Below are positions 1 to 7,610 of a stretch of 37,004 nt of DNA, one piece after another; position 1 is the first letter of the stretch; every line of letters begins with the position of its first letter. The stretch lies in the NCBI GenBank assembly GCA_949743955.1, contig CATJVQ010000045.1:1-37004 (forward strand), given 5' to 3'. A model generated the notes under the pieces. The model was given only the letters and a program-made list of their open reading frames with translations. It had not been told where the DNA came from and did not search any database. The position numbers and the translations under genes are program-made. Origin of the DNA: an uncultured Oscillospiraceae bacterium (GTDB taxonomy: Bacteria; Bacillota; Clostridia; Oscillospirales; Ruminococcaceae).

Positions 1-1128
1 ATCCTGGAAGAAGTCCTCAACTTCCTTGATGTCATCGGTCATGACGCGGAGGTTCTCGAAGTCGGTGCCGTAGTTGCCCTTGAAGAGCAGGTCAACGTAG
101 TCGTTGCAGATGATGCGGGTCTCTTCGTCGATCACTTCGTTGAAGTCGTAAACGCAGCCGTCGGTGTGATCTTCGATGTGCGTGGACTTCTTGTTGATGT
201 AGCGCTCGTCCGGAGCAACCTCACGGTAATCGGAGTAAGCAACTTTGCCCTCTACGAAGAAGACGAGGTTGGAATCGTGGAGATCAAACTCGATCTTGTA
301 GTCGTCGAGCTCGAAGTCACGCACGCCAGCCGCAGCCTTGACCTTGATGTCGTAAATGTCAGCGCCGCCCTGGGTCTTTACCTTCTTGCGGGTCATGGTA
401 ACCTTGCCGGAAGCAACGTCAACGCGGAAATCTTCCTTGGCCGGAACAGCCAGACGGATGATGACTTCCTTCGTGTCGTCAACACCGTAGTTGTAGAGGT
501 TCCATTCGTTGCCAGCATTGTCTTCCAGCTTGAAGCTGTCTCTGTGGCTGACATTGAGAGTACCGGTGCCGATCGCTACCGCAGAAGACTCGATAACGTC
601 ATCAACATCTCCCGGAGCCGGATACAGGGCCTTCACAGCCGCAATCTTAGCCTTCAGGGATGCCAGAGCCGGAGCAAAAGCCGCTTTGCCGCTCATGGTG
701 GCAGCAGTGCAGTTGCCCAGGGTTACGTCGATGTCATCGGCTTTCTCGTCAAGCGCGTCAGCAATAGTTTTAGGCGCAGCATAACCATCGATCGCCTCAA
801 ACTTGGACTTAACGGCAGAGTCCAAAAGGTTAATCTCTACATAGAGATCGCCATAGGCCCTTCCGAGAGACGTGATGAGCGCATCAACGTCAGCCTCTTT
901 GGCCTTCATTACAGCATTGTAAGCCTTCTTGTAAGCAGCGGCAGCATCAATCAGATCCTGACCGACAACTTCCTCAGGCTTCACATCATAAACAGTGGGA
1001 TCATAGGCGGTGACATAAAAGTCATAATCCGTGGACTTGCTGGTCTTCACGAGGGAAGCAGCAGAAGCCATGGACGCCATGCCCAGAACCATGGAACCAG
1101 CGAGAACACTAGCCAGTACCTTTTTCAT
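1..1128 (-). CDS. Secreted surface protein of unknown function, C-terminus cut by window edge
   Basis: The frame runs from ATG at 1128 to the window edge (376 codons, no stop seen), so the gene is partial at its 3' end. The first 24 or so residues form a clear Sec signal peptide: MKK, a hydrophobic stretch, then a small-residue cleavage region (ASMASAA). The mature part is rich in Asp, Lys and Val, has an Ala-rich helical stretch early (roughly residues 50-150), then a beta-looking region, with no motif I recognise. An AGGAG site lies 10 bases before the start and a strong promoter lies just upstream. Codon use favours GCT, GTT, AAG and AAC, unlike the CTC/GCG-rich neighbours, which in bacteria usually marks a highly expressed gene. 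I infer an abundant exported or cell-surface protein. The function is not recognised. Confidence 0.8.
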   Translation of the reverse strand, partial: MKKVLASVLAGSMVLGMASMASAASLVKTSKSTDYDFYVTAYDPTVYDVKPEEVVGQDLIDAAAAYKKAYNAVMKAKEADVDALITSLGRAYGDLYVEINLLDSAVKSKFEAIDGYAAPKTIADALDEKADDIDVTLGNCTAATMSGKAAFAPALASLKAKIAAVKALYPAPGDVDDVIESSAVAIGTGTLNVSHRDSFKLEDNAGNEWNLYNYGVDDTKEVIIRLAVPAKEDFRVDVASGKVTMTRKKVKTQGGADIYDIKVKAAAGVRDFELDDYKIEFDLHDSNLVFFVEGKVAYSDYREVAPDERYINKKSTHIEDHTDGCVYDFNEVIDEETRIICNDYVDLLFKGNYGTDFENLRVMTDDIKEVEDFFQD

Positions 1129-1202
1129 AATGGCATTTCTCCTCTTTCTCTAATCTTTTTCCTCCGGTCGGTCTCTCCATTCCCTCCCTGAGGAACAACC
1201 TA

Positions 1203-1231
1203 AGTATAACCTATCTTTGCAAGAATTGCAA
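1203..1231 (-). promoter_or_regulatory. Sigma-A promoter for the secreted protein
   Basis: On the minus strand there is a -35 TTGCAA (1226-1231), a 17-base spacer and a -10 TATACT (1203-1208), about 75 bases before the ATG at 1128. The flanking DNA is AT-rich, in contrast to the GC-rich genes. Confidence 0.75.
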
Positions 1232-1421
1232 GTGTTTTTTGAAATTTTTTTGTAATTATTTTGCCGCAAATTTTAACCGCTTTAAAATGGCTTAATCATG
1301 CGGTTTATTTGGATTTTTCTCTACAATATTTGGGTGTGTTTCTTTCTAAATAGTAACAAAAGTCATTTCATATCCTTCCGATTGCGTTCTTAGTTCTTGC
1401 TAAATTTTATCAAAACACGAA
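1232..1421. other. AT-rich intergenic stretch
   Basis: Together with the promoter and terminator on either side this makes a gap of about 350 bases without a gene. It is markedly AT-rich, with short A and T tracts. It holds one weak inverted pair (ACCGC near 1277 and GCGGT near 1300) and no convincing frame or known RNA. Confidence 0.5.
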
Positions 1422-1456
1422 ATAAAAACGCCTGTAACGGCAAACCGTTACAGGCG
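1422..1456 (-). terminator. Rho-independent terminator of the CDF transporter gene
   Basis: There is a perfect 12-base stem (1429-1440 with 1445-1456) around a 4-base CAAA loop. On the minus strand it is followed by a T tract (1424-1428), just past the transporter stop. Confidence 0.9.
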
Positions 1457-1481
1457 AAAAATTCCGGTTATGACAAAAGGG

Positions 1482-2651
1482 TTACTCCCCCGAAGACGCA
1501 TAGCTCCTGTCGATGGTGATCACCGGCCGCAGGCGCTCATCGTGCTTCTGGATACGGCGCGTGATGGCCTGCCGCAGCTCCGCATCAGAGAGCGGGCAGT
1601 CAAAGGGGGCGCTGACGTCGAAAATCAAATTGGAGTGCGTCTCGCCGCGGACGAGGCGGAAATCGTGCATCCCCAGATGCGGGGACACCGAATGGATACA
1701 CTCTTTCACCACCAGGCGCAGTTCATCGAGCTGCGGATCGTCGGTAACGAGCGGATCCATGTGGATCACCAGATGTACGCCCAGCTCCTCGAGCACGTCG
1801 CGCTCAATGTTGTCGATGAGATCGTGGCTCTTTAAAAAATCCGTGCCCGCGTCCACTTCGGCATGCAGGGAGGCGAACTGGCGGTCCGGGCCGTAGGAGT
1901 GCACCATCAGATCGTGCATGCCCAGGATGCCGGGATACGCCCCCACCTTCACCTCGATCTGCGCGACCAGTTCGTCCGGCGGCTTCTGCCCGAGCAGGGG
2001 GCTGACCGTGTCCCGCGCGATGCCGACACCCGAAACCACGATGAAGACCGCTACAGCCAGACCCATCCATCCGTCGAGCGCCAGCCCAGTCCAATGAGAG
2101 ATGCACGCCGCCAGCAGGACGGCGGACGTCGCCACGACGTCGTTGAGACTGTCCTGCGCCGTGGCCTGCAGAGCGGCGGAGTCGATGGCGCGCCCGATAA
2201 AGCGGTTGAAGGAACAGAGCCAGAGCTTCACCGCAATGGAGACAACGAGCGTGAGAAACGCGGCCAGCCCCCACTCCGGCAGGACCGGATGCAGTGCCCT
2301 CTCTAAAGACGTCCTAAAAAACGAGACGCCCAGAAGCAGAATCATAAATGACACGACAAGCCCGCCGATGTATTCAGCGCGCGCGTGGCCGAAGGGATGG
2401 TCCTCGTCGGCCGGCTTGCCGGAGACCCGGAAGCCGATGAGCGTCACAACCGAGGAACCCGCGTCGGAGAGGTTGTTCACCGAATCCGCCATGACGCTCA
2501 CGCTCCCCGAGAATGCCCCGATGAGAAACTTGCACACGCACAGAAAAACGTTGCAGACGATGCCCACCGCCGAGGAGAGCATCCCATAGCGTCCGCGCGC
2601 ATCGGACGCGTGCGGATCCCGGACAAACAGCCGGATGAGCAGTTCCGTCAT
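1482..2651 (-). CDS. Cation diffusion facilitator (CDF) family metal efflux transporter
   Basis: This is a 389-aa inner-membrane transporter that would export a divalent metal (Zn, Mn or Fe) in exchange for protons. Visible signs are the TM2 metal-site motif DSVNNLSDAGSS (from residue 56), the HPFGH loop (85-89) that follows TM2 in this family, a second site motif QDSLNDVV in TM5, and a hydrophilic C-terminal domain of about 100 residues like the CDF dimerisation domain. Length is usual for long CDF proteins. An ATG six bases upstream (2657) sits one base from the GAGGAGG site, so the ATG at 2651, with seven-base spacing, is the better start. It lies 65 bases downstream of the phosphodiesterase gene on the same strand and probably shares its transcript. 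The substrate cannot be fixed: the sites are D-x3-N/D type, seen in several subfamilies. Confidence 0.9.
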   Translation of the reverse strand: MTELLIRLFVRDPHASDARGRYGMLSSAVGIVCNVFLCVCKFLIGAFSGSVSVMADSVNNLSDAGSSVVTLIGFRVSGKPADEDHPFGHARAEYIGGLVVSFMILLLGVSFFRTSLERALHPVLPEWGLAAFLTLVVSIAVKLWLCSFNRFIGRAIDSAALQATAQDSLNDVVATSAVLLAACISHWTGLALDGWMGLAVAVFIVVSGVGIARDTVSPLLGQKPPDELVAQIEVKVGAYPGILGMHDLMVHSYGPDRQFASLHAEVDAGTDFLKSHDLIDNIERDVLEELGVHLVIHMDPLVTDDPQLDELRLVVKECIHSVSPHLGMHDFRLVRGETHSNLIFDVSAPFDCPLSDAELRQAITRRIQKHDERLRPVITIDRSYASSGE

Positions 2652-2684
2652 GTGCATGCCTCCTCTCTGACGGTTATCCGGATG

Positions 2685-2720
2685 ATCGTTACCGAATAAT
2701 CGTTACCGAATAATCGTTAC
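2685..2720. repeat. 14-base tandem repeat, two and a half copies
   Basis: The unit ATCGTTACCGAATA occurs at 2685 and 2699 and is followed by a partial copy from 2713. The last partial copy contains the stop codon of the phosphodiesterase gene. Confidence 0.85.
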
Positions 2721-3196
2721 AAATGCGCCAGATTACACAGGATCTGCCCGCCCCGCACCTCGATGACGCCGTATCCCGCCTTCGAGCCCCCGCGCGGCTG
2801 CGACAGGCTTCCCGGATTCATGATATGCACCCCGTCCCGATACGTATACAGCGCCGTATGGGTGTGGCCGTAAAGCGCTATCTGCGCGTTCAGGCAGCGC
2901 GCCTCCGTTTCCAGCGTGTCCAGCGAATACTTGACCCCGCACTCATGCCCGTGCGTCATGTAAATTTTTACATCCTCCGCCATCACCACCGCCTCCAGCG
3001 GCGCCGTACCCGCCAGATCACAGTTGCCGCGCACATACCGCAGCGGCAGGTCCGGCTCGAGGGCGAGCAGATCCTCCACCTCCCGTTCCCCGTCGCCCAG
3101 GTGGAGAAACAGGTCTGTCCGCGCCTTCTGGCGCTGCACCAGATCGTACAGCGCGCGGAAATCCCGGTGAGTGTCTGACACAACAACAATTCTCAT
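2717..3196 (-). CDS. YfcE/MJ0936-type metallophosphoesterase
   Basis: This 159-aa protein of the calcineurin-like metallophosphoesterase fold shows the family's metal-binding motifs in order: SDTH near residue 8, LGDGE in the first half, GNCD, THGH and GHTH in the second half. Family members such as E. coli YfcE and M. jannaschii MJ0936 hydrolyse phosphodiesters with two metal ions; the natural substrate is generally unknown. The frame stays open upstream, but the ATG at 3196 follows AGGAGG at five-base spacing and starts the family's usual MRIVVVSDTH, so it is chosen. In many Firmicutes this gene follows the nucleotide pyrophosphatase rdgB; here it is followed by a CDF transporter instead. 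Confidence 0.92.
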   Translation of the reverse strand: MRIVVVSDTHRDFRALYDLVQRQKARTDLFLHLGDGEREVEDLLALEPDLPLRYVRGNCDLAGTAPLEAVVMAEDVKIYMTHGHECGVKYSLDTLETEARCLNAQIALYGHTHTALYTYRDGVHIMNPGSLSQPRGGSKAGYGVIEVRGGQILCNLAHL

Positions 3197-3362
3197 GACG
3201 TCCTCCTGTGCATATTCATAGAATACCCCGTTTCCACACAAATCCCCAATAGACCGCCAAGAGGACGCATCCATATGAGGAAAAGGACGCCGCCAGACAC
3301 ATTCCGGGCGCTATCCGCATAGGATATCCATGCAAGCACATAGGAAAAAGGAGACGGTGTCC

Positions 3363-3611
3363 ATGACAAACCGGAACAGCCTGCCGCCGGAAAAGCTGGA
3401 AGGGCTTCTCCATATGGCCAGCCGGCAGCTTGGCACAAGCCCGCAGCAACTGCGCGAACAGCTCGAAAAGGGGCAGCTCGGGCAGCTTCTCGGTTCGCTG
3501 GATCCCCAGCGGGCCCGGCAGGTAAGCGCCCTGATGAACGATCCGAAAAAGCTCGAACAGCTTCTCGGTTCGGCGCAGGTGCGGCAGCTTTTAAACAACC
3601 TGAAAAAATAA
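3363..3611 (+). CDS. Small Gln/Leu-rich protein, first of a three-gene cassette
   Basis: An 82-aa soluble, charged, helical-looking protein. It contains two matching segments: QLLGSLDPQRARQVSALMND and then QLLGSAQVRQLLNNL, so a QLLGS motif is repeated about 33 residues apart. There is no signal peptide or membrane segment. The start at 3363 follows AAGGAG at nine-base spacing; an upstream in-frame ATG (3330) has a poorer site. It begins the operon 3363-4623 and is divergent from the phosphodiesterase gene. I recall similar uncharacterised small proteins in Oscillospiraceae but cannot name a family. No function is proposed. Confidence 0.75.
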   Translation: MTNRNSLPPEKLEGLLHMASRQLGTSPQQLREQLEKGQLGQLLGSLDPQRARQVSALMNDPKKLEQLLGSAQVRQLLNNLKK

Positions 3612-3620
3612 GGTGGGGAC

Positions 3621-4007
3621 ATGCCCATCGAGGACATGGCTTCGGCGCTTGGCAGCATACTTAATAATCCGCAGGCCATGCAGCAGATCATGGGCCTCGC
3701 TTCGCAGCTGGGGCTCGGCTCTCCCGCCCCGGCCGAGGCGCCCCCTCCTCCTCCGCCCGCACCGGATCTGCCCGGCGGGCTCGATCTGGGTGCGCTCGCG
3801 AAAATAGCCGGCATCCTCGGCTCGATGAAAGCCCATGATCAGAACGTGGATCTCCTGCTCGCGCTCAAACCGCATTTCGGCGAGAAGCGGCGCAAGAAGG
3901 TCGACGACGCCATCCGCGTGATGCAGCTTGTTCGCCTGCTCCCCCAGCTTCGGGAAGCCGGTCTCTTTAACCTGTTCGGCAGCGAGGAGGATTCATCCGA
4001 TGGCTGA
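3621..4007 (+). CDS. Pro-linker helical protein, second of the cassette
   Basis: A 128-aa soluble protein in three parts. Residues 1-33 form an amphipathic helix region (SILNNPQAMQQIMGLASQLG) that resembles the repeat style of the preceding protein. Residues 34-52 are a Pro/Ala linker with a run of seven prolines. Residues 53-120 are a second helical region with many Leu and basic residues (LLLALKPHFGEKRRKKVDDA). It lies 9 bases after the preceding gene and overlaps the next by 8 bases, so the three are very likely made together. No enzymatic or DNA-binding motif is visible and I do not recognise the family. Confidence 0.75.
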   Translation: MPIEDMASALGSILNNPQAMQQIMGLASQLGLGSPAPAEAPPPPPPAPDLPGGLDLGALAKIAGILGSMKAHDQNVDLLLALKPHFGEKRRKKVDDAIRVMQLVRLLPQLREAGLFNLFGSEEDSSDG

Positions 4008-4623
4008 GTGGAGAGGCGTTCATGTCAATGATTCCGATATGCTGCGCATGCAGCAGGAGGCCATCCGCCGCGTGCGGCAGATGCAGCAGCGCGCGAGGCG
4101 ATCTGTCGAAGGGGAACCCATCGATGTGGAGTACCAGCCTGTCCCGTCCGCGCCGGAGCCGGAGCCGATCCCGGCGCCGCCCTTTTCGGCCGTGACGCCG
4201 CCGTTTACAGAGGCAGCGTTTTCCGCAGGACCGGCGCCGGAGGAAAACAACGTCCCCGGGGAAGCGCCCCCGCGTGAGGGGACTTCCTCAGGGACATCCC
4301 GGCAGGACCCCTTCCCCGGGAACCGGGGAACCGCGCCGCCGGGAACGAGCTCCCCCTCCGGCTCCCCCTTTTCCGGAAGCGGGCCCTTCGCAGGACTTGG
4401 CAGTCTCGGGGAAAAGCTCAGTGGACTTTTCGGCGGCGCTTCCTCCGGCGGACACGGCAGTGTCCTTGGTGAATTTCTCGGCGAGGATTCACCCATCGCC
4501 AAAGTCCTCGAGGCACTCCATATCGACAGCGAACGCCTCTTACTTATCGGGCTCCTGCTCGTCCTTTTAAACGAGAAAGCCGACCGCACGCTCCTGCTGG
4601 CGCTTGTCTACCTGCTGCTCTAG
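4000..4623 (+). CDS. Disordered protein with hydrophobic Leu-rich C-terminal tail, third of the cassette
   Basis: This 207-aa protein starts at ATG 4000, nine bases after GGAGG and inside the end of the preceding gene. Residues 1-45 are a basic helix rich in Gln and Arg (MLRMQQEAIRRVRQMQQRAR). Residues 46-130 are a low-complexity Pro/Glu/Gly/Ser stretch, probably disordered. Next comes a Gly/Ser/Phe part with LGEKLSGLF and LGEFLGED. The final 30 residues are almost pure Leu/Val broken by NEKADR, which suggests two short membrane or aggregation-prone helices (LLLIGLLLVLL and LLLALVYLLL) forming a hairpin. It ends at a CTAG shared with the convergent rex gene. A membrane-anchoring role for the cassette is inference only. 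Confidence 0.75.
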   Translation: MAEWRGVHVNDSDMLRMQQEAIRRVRQMQQRARRSVEGEPIDVEYQPVPSAPEPEPIPAPPFSAVTPPFTEAAFSAGPAPEENNVPGEAPPREGTSSGTSRQDPFPGNRGTAPPGTSSPSGSPFSGSGPFAGLGSLGEKLSGLFGGASSGGHGSVLGEFLGEDSPIAKVLEALHIDSERLLLIGLLLVLLNEKADRTLLLALVYLLL

Positions 4624-5261
4624 TCCTCTGTCAGCTCGCTCATGTGGTAGCACAGTGTCATCAGGCTGTCGCCCAAGTGCACGTTTTCCACCGCGACATC
4701 CTTATAATCAAGCGTCAGATCGTAGTGCGAGAAGTTCCAGAATCCCCGCACGCCCAGTGGGATCAGCCGCTCGCAGATCTCCTTCGCCGCCGCCGGCGGG
4801 ATACATAGAATCGCCACCTGCGGCGAAAACACCCCGCAGAAATTCTCCAGGCGGTTCACATCCGAAATTACCAGATGCCGCACCGGCTGGCCGATGAGCT
4901 CCCGCTTCTTATCAAAAATCCCTACAAGGTTAAATCCCTTTGTCTCAAATGACATGTGCCTGGCAATGGCCAGCCCTAGATTGCCCGCTCCGATAAGGAT
5001 GGCGCGGTATCCCCGCTCCAATCCCAGAATGCCGCTGATTTCACCGATCAGCGCATCGACGTTGTAGCCGTACCCCTGCTGGCCGAAGCCGCCGAAGCAG
5101 TTGAGATCCTGCCGGATCTGCGAAGCGGTCAGGTTCATGAGCTGCGAAAGCTCGCGCGAGGAAATCCGGTGCACGTCCTTCGCGAGCAGTTCTCTGAGAA
5201 ACCGGTAGTACCGCGGAAGACGGCGCACAACGGACGGCGATACGCCCTCATAACGTGGCAA
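4620..5261 (-). CDS. rex: Redox-sensing transcriptional repressor Rex
   Basis: A 213-aa repressor that senses the NADH/NAD+ ratio and releases fermentation and respiration promoters when NADH rises. The N-terminal 75 residues are the winged helix (SSRELSQLMNLTASQIRQDL, recognition helix included). Residues 85-205 are the Rossmann fold with the dinucleotide motif GAGNLG (91-96), and the C-terminal helix (HLGDSLMTLCYHM) is the domain-swapped dimerisation helix. Length is normal for the family. The start is TTG at 5261; no ATG is in frame nearby and AAAGGA sits close before it. The gene is 55 bases downstream of the dehydrogenase gene on the same strand, which fits NAD-linked metabolism. No clear Rex operator was seen next to it. 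Confidence 0.95.
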   Translation of the reverse strand: MPRYEGVSPSVVRRLPRYYRFLRELLAKDVHRISSRELSQLMNLTASQIRQDLNCFGGFGQQGYGYNVDALIGEISGILGLERGYRAILIGAGNLGLAIARHMSFETKGFNLVGIFDKKRELIGQPVRHLVISDVNRLENFCGVFSPQVAILCIPPAAAKEICERLIPLGVRGFWNFSHYDLTLDYKDVAVENVHLGDSLMTLCYHMSELTED

Positions 5262-5284
5262 AATCCTTTCACCTCTGCTTTAAT

Positions 5285-5306
5285 CCGGGCCTACTGGCCG
5301 GCCCGG
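5285..5306 (-). other. GC-rich hairpin between the dehydrogenase gene and rex
   Basis: CCGGGCC (5285-5291) pairs with GGCCCGG (5300-5306) across an 8-base loop. No T tract follows on the minus strand, so it is more likely a processing or partial-termination structure than a full terminator. It lies 24 bases before the rex start. Confidence 0.5.
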
Positions 5307-5316
5307 GTTCCCTTCT

Positions 5317-6483
5317 TCAGAGTCTGGCGATGGTCTCCATGACGTAATCGCCGAACGCGCTGCAGGTGCAGCCTGTCCCGCGCCCGGTCACGGTATATTT
5401 CTTCTCCTCGTACATGCAGATATCCAAGGCGCGCTCGAGCTTGTCCGCCTTCTCCTGATAGCCGATGTGCGAAAGAAGCAGCACCGCCGCCCGCAGCATT
5501 GAGCACGGATCCGCGTACTGCGCGCGCCCCTCGCTGACCATGCGGGGGGCCGAGCCGTGGATGGCCTCGAACATGGCATAGCGCTTGCCGATGTTGGCGC
5601 TCCCCGCTGTGCCCACACCGCCCTGGAACTGGGCCGCCTCGTCGGTGATGATGTCGCCGTACAGATTCGGCAGCACGAGCACCTGGAAGTCCCTGCGGCG
5701 CGCCGGGTCGATGAGCTTGGCTGTGAGGATGTCGATATACCAGTCGTCGGTCGTGATGTCCGGATACTGGCGGCCTACGTCCTGGCACAGGCGCAGGAAT
5801 TTGCCGTCGGTCGTCTTGACGACGTTGGCCTTCGTGATGATCGACACGCGCGACTTGTGATTGCGCGCCGCGAAATCGTAGGCAAGCTTCGCGATGCGCT
5901 CGGTGCCCTGTGTCGTGGTGACGACGAAATCAATAGCCAGATCGTCCGTGACATTGACGCCCATACTGCCGACCGCGTAGGACCCCTCCGTGTTCTCACG
6001 GAAGAAGGTCCAGTCGATGCCCTCCTCCGGCACTTTGACCGGGCGCATATTGCAGAAGAGGTCAAGCTCCCGGCGCATGGCCACGTTCGCCGACTCGATG
6101 TTCGGCCACGGATCGCCCGCGCGGGGGGTCGTCGTCGGCCCCTTGAGGATGACGTGGCACTCCTTGAGCGCGGCGAGGACATCATCCGGAATCGCCTTGC
6201 CCTGTGCGGCGCGGTTCTCAATCGTCAGTCCGTCGATGCGGCGGAACTCCACCTTCCCGCTTTTCACCTCGTCCCGCAGCTGGTACTCAAGCACGCGCGC
6301 GGCTTCGTCGGTAATCACGGGACCGATACCGTCCCCCCCGCAGACGCCGATGATAATCGTCGGCAGCGCCGCATAGTCCACGAAATCCTTCTGCGCCTTC
6401 ATGCGCTCCACACGCTCGAGCTGCGCGGTGACGAGTGCGTCAAACTTTTCCGCCGCTTTGGCGGCCGCCGTATTCTTTTCCAA
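5317..6483 (-). CDS. NAD(P)-dependent isocitrate/isopropylmalate family dehydrogenase
   Basis: A 388-aa cytosolic beta-decarboxylating dehydrogenase. Visible elements are GDGIGP (51-56 region), KGPTTTP (114-120), the substrate loop ESANVAMRRELDLFCN, FRENTEGSYAVGS, the catalytic lysine segment TKANVVKTTDG, the metal/substrate aspartates in LPNLYGDIITDEAAQ, and EAIHGSAP for cofactor binding. It has a charged 40-residue N-terminal extension, as seen in clostridial NAD-isocitrate dehydrogenase-like proteins. I favour isocitrate dehydrogenase because there is no leuC/leuD or leuA neighbour and a redox sensor follows; isopropylmalate or homoisocitrate activity cannot be excluded. Start is TTG at 6483 with AGAAGGGA upstream. 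It lies 18 bases after the lipoprotein gene, in one likely operon ending with rex. Confidence 0.88.
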   Translation of the reverse strand: MEKNTAAAKAAEKFDALVTAQLERVERMKAQKDFVDYAALPTIIIGVCGGDGIGPVITDEAARVLEYQLRDEVKSGKVEFRRIDGLTIENRAAQGKAIPDDVLAALKECHVILKGPTTTPRAGDPWPNIESANVAMRRELDLFCNMRPVKVPEEGIDWTFFRENTEGSYAVGSMGVNVTDDLAIDFVVTTTQGTERIAKLAYDFAARNHKSRVSIITKANVVKTTDGKFLRLCQDVGRQYPDITTDDWYIDILTAKLIDPARRRDFQVLVLPNLYGDIITDEAAQFQGGVGTAGSANIGKRYAMFEAIHGSAPRMVSEGRAQYADPCSMLRAAVLLLSHIGYQEKADKLERALDICMYEEKKYTVTGRGTGCTCSAFGDYVMETIARL

Positions 6484-6501
6484 ATGAATCCGTCCCTTCT
6501 T

Positions 6502-7392
6502 TTAGGAATTGTTCCGTTCCCCGGTCAGGGCGTCGAAGCGCAGGATCTCCACGACTTCGCCGGAATCATACCGGGTTTTGGTGTATGTGATGAGGTGGGT
6601 CTGTTCCTCATAGTCCGTCCGGCAGACAAAGCGCTCCCCATTCTCCAGCCGCTCCTCTGTCCCCATCCAGTCCGGATAGGAGGAAGCTTTTTCGTCTTCA
6701 AGAATGCGGCTCATGGCGCTGTCACTGATCCCTTTGTCGTACAGCCACTCCAGGTCCAGCGTTTCCCGTTCCGCGACCGAGGCGTCCCGTCCAAGCCTCC
6801 GGAGATACTCTTCGGCCGCTCCGTTCACCTGCGCGCGCAGCTCTGTGAGATCCGTGTCAGAATACACGGTGTCCGCGCCAGCCTCTTTGAGGGGAGCCAT
6901 CAGCTCCTCTATTTCCTCCTCCGGCAGGGTATCGATCTCCAGATGGACGTACCGCTGGGCGGCGTATGCGCCGTCCTCCCGCCCGAAGTCTATCCGCACT
7001 CTGGCGCGGCATCCGCTGACATTGGTGAAGACATCGTTGATAAAGCTGTATTCCCGGTATTCGATGAGCGCGAAGACGGCCAGGTCCTCTCCGTCCGGCA
7101 GGGCGGCGAATATCTTGCAGCCTGCCCCCTGAAATTCCCCGGGCAGGAAGCGCCCCTCCTCCTGCTCCAGAACGGTACGGACGACGGCCTCCTCCAGCAT
7201 ATCCTCCGGATCGCCTTCCCCGGATCCAAGAGGACGTTCGCCTTCCTCTTCCCCAGGTGGGATGTCCTCCTCTTCCCCGCTGCCCGCGGGCGCTATGCTC
7301 TGCGGCGGGTTCTCCTCCCCGCGGGTACAGCCGCCAAACGCCAGCATCAGCCCGGCGCAGAGAAAAAGGGCGGCCAAACGGTATGCTCTCAA
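6502..7392 (-). CDS. Predicted lipoprotein of unknown function
   Basis: A 296-aa lipoprotein. The N-terminus has basic residues, a hydrophobic stretch and a lipobox ending FGGC (Cys22), then an acidic Gly/Pro/Glu-rich linker to about residue 65. The rest (ILEQEEGRFLPGEF onward) looks like a mixed alpha/beta extracellular domain with many acidic residues and no motif I can name. The start is TTG at 7392, with AAGAAGG before it; this gives a well-formed signal. It is the first gene after a strong promoter (7426-7454) and is only 18 bases from the dehydrogenase gene, so it is probably cotranscribed with it, though a functional link is not evident. Confidence 0.8.
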   Translation of the reverse strand: MRAYRLAALFLCAGLMLAFGGCTRGEENPPQSIAPAGSGEEEDIPPGEEEGERPLGSGEGDPEDMLEEAVVRTVLEQEEGRFLPGEFQGAGCKIFAALPDGEDLAVFALIEYREYSFINDVFTNVSGCRARVRIDFGREDGAYAAQRYVHLEIDTLPEEEIEELMAPLKEAGADTVYSDTDLTELRAQVNGAAEEYLRRLGRDASVAERETLDLEWLYDKGISDSAMSRILEDEKASSYPDWMGTEERLENGERFVCRTDYEEQTHLITYTKTRYDSGEVVEILRFDALTGERNNS

Positions 7393-7425
7393 AACAAAGA
7401 CCTTCTTTCCCTTTCCAACTTCCTT

Positions 7426-7454
7426 ATTTTATTATAGTTTCTCCCCATTGTCAA
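7426..7454 (-). promoter_or_regulatory. Promoter of the lipoprotein-dehydrogenase-rex operon
   Basis: The -35 is TTGACA (7449-7454), followed by a 17-base spacer and the -10 TAAAAT (7426-7431) on the minus strand. A TATAAT overlaps it a few bases upstream but at poor spacing. Confidence 0.8.
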
Positions 7455-7610
7455 TCTGATAACAGAGCCGCCCCGCCGCTTTTTCTTTTATTCAGGATAA
7501 AAACGGACGGGCCTTTTTTCCTTTTTCCCAGAATCCTCTTTTCATTCCTGCAAAAACATGGTAAACTGAACATATAAGGAAATCCACAACGCTATTTGGG
7601 AGGTACTGCC

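Noticed and set aside
166-1191. Long plus-strand open frame opposite the secreted protein
   Set aside because: The minus strand encodes a signal peptide with promoter and ribosome site; the plus frame has none and its protein shows no domain.
2685-2720. CRISPR-like repeats
   Set aside because: The copies are directly adjacent with no spacers.
5557-7437. 626-codon plus-strand open frame
   Set aside because: It lies antisense to the dehydrogenase and lipoprotein genes, both with intact motifs; long antisense frames are expected in GC-rich DNA.
5262-7460. Rex operator in front of the dehydrogenase operon
   Set aside because: No TTGTT-like palindrome matching known Rex sites was found near the promoter at 7426-7454 or near rex.
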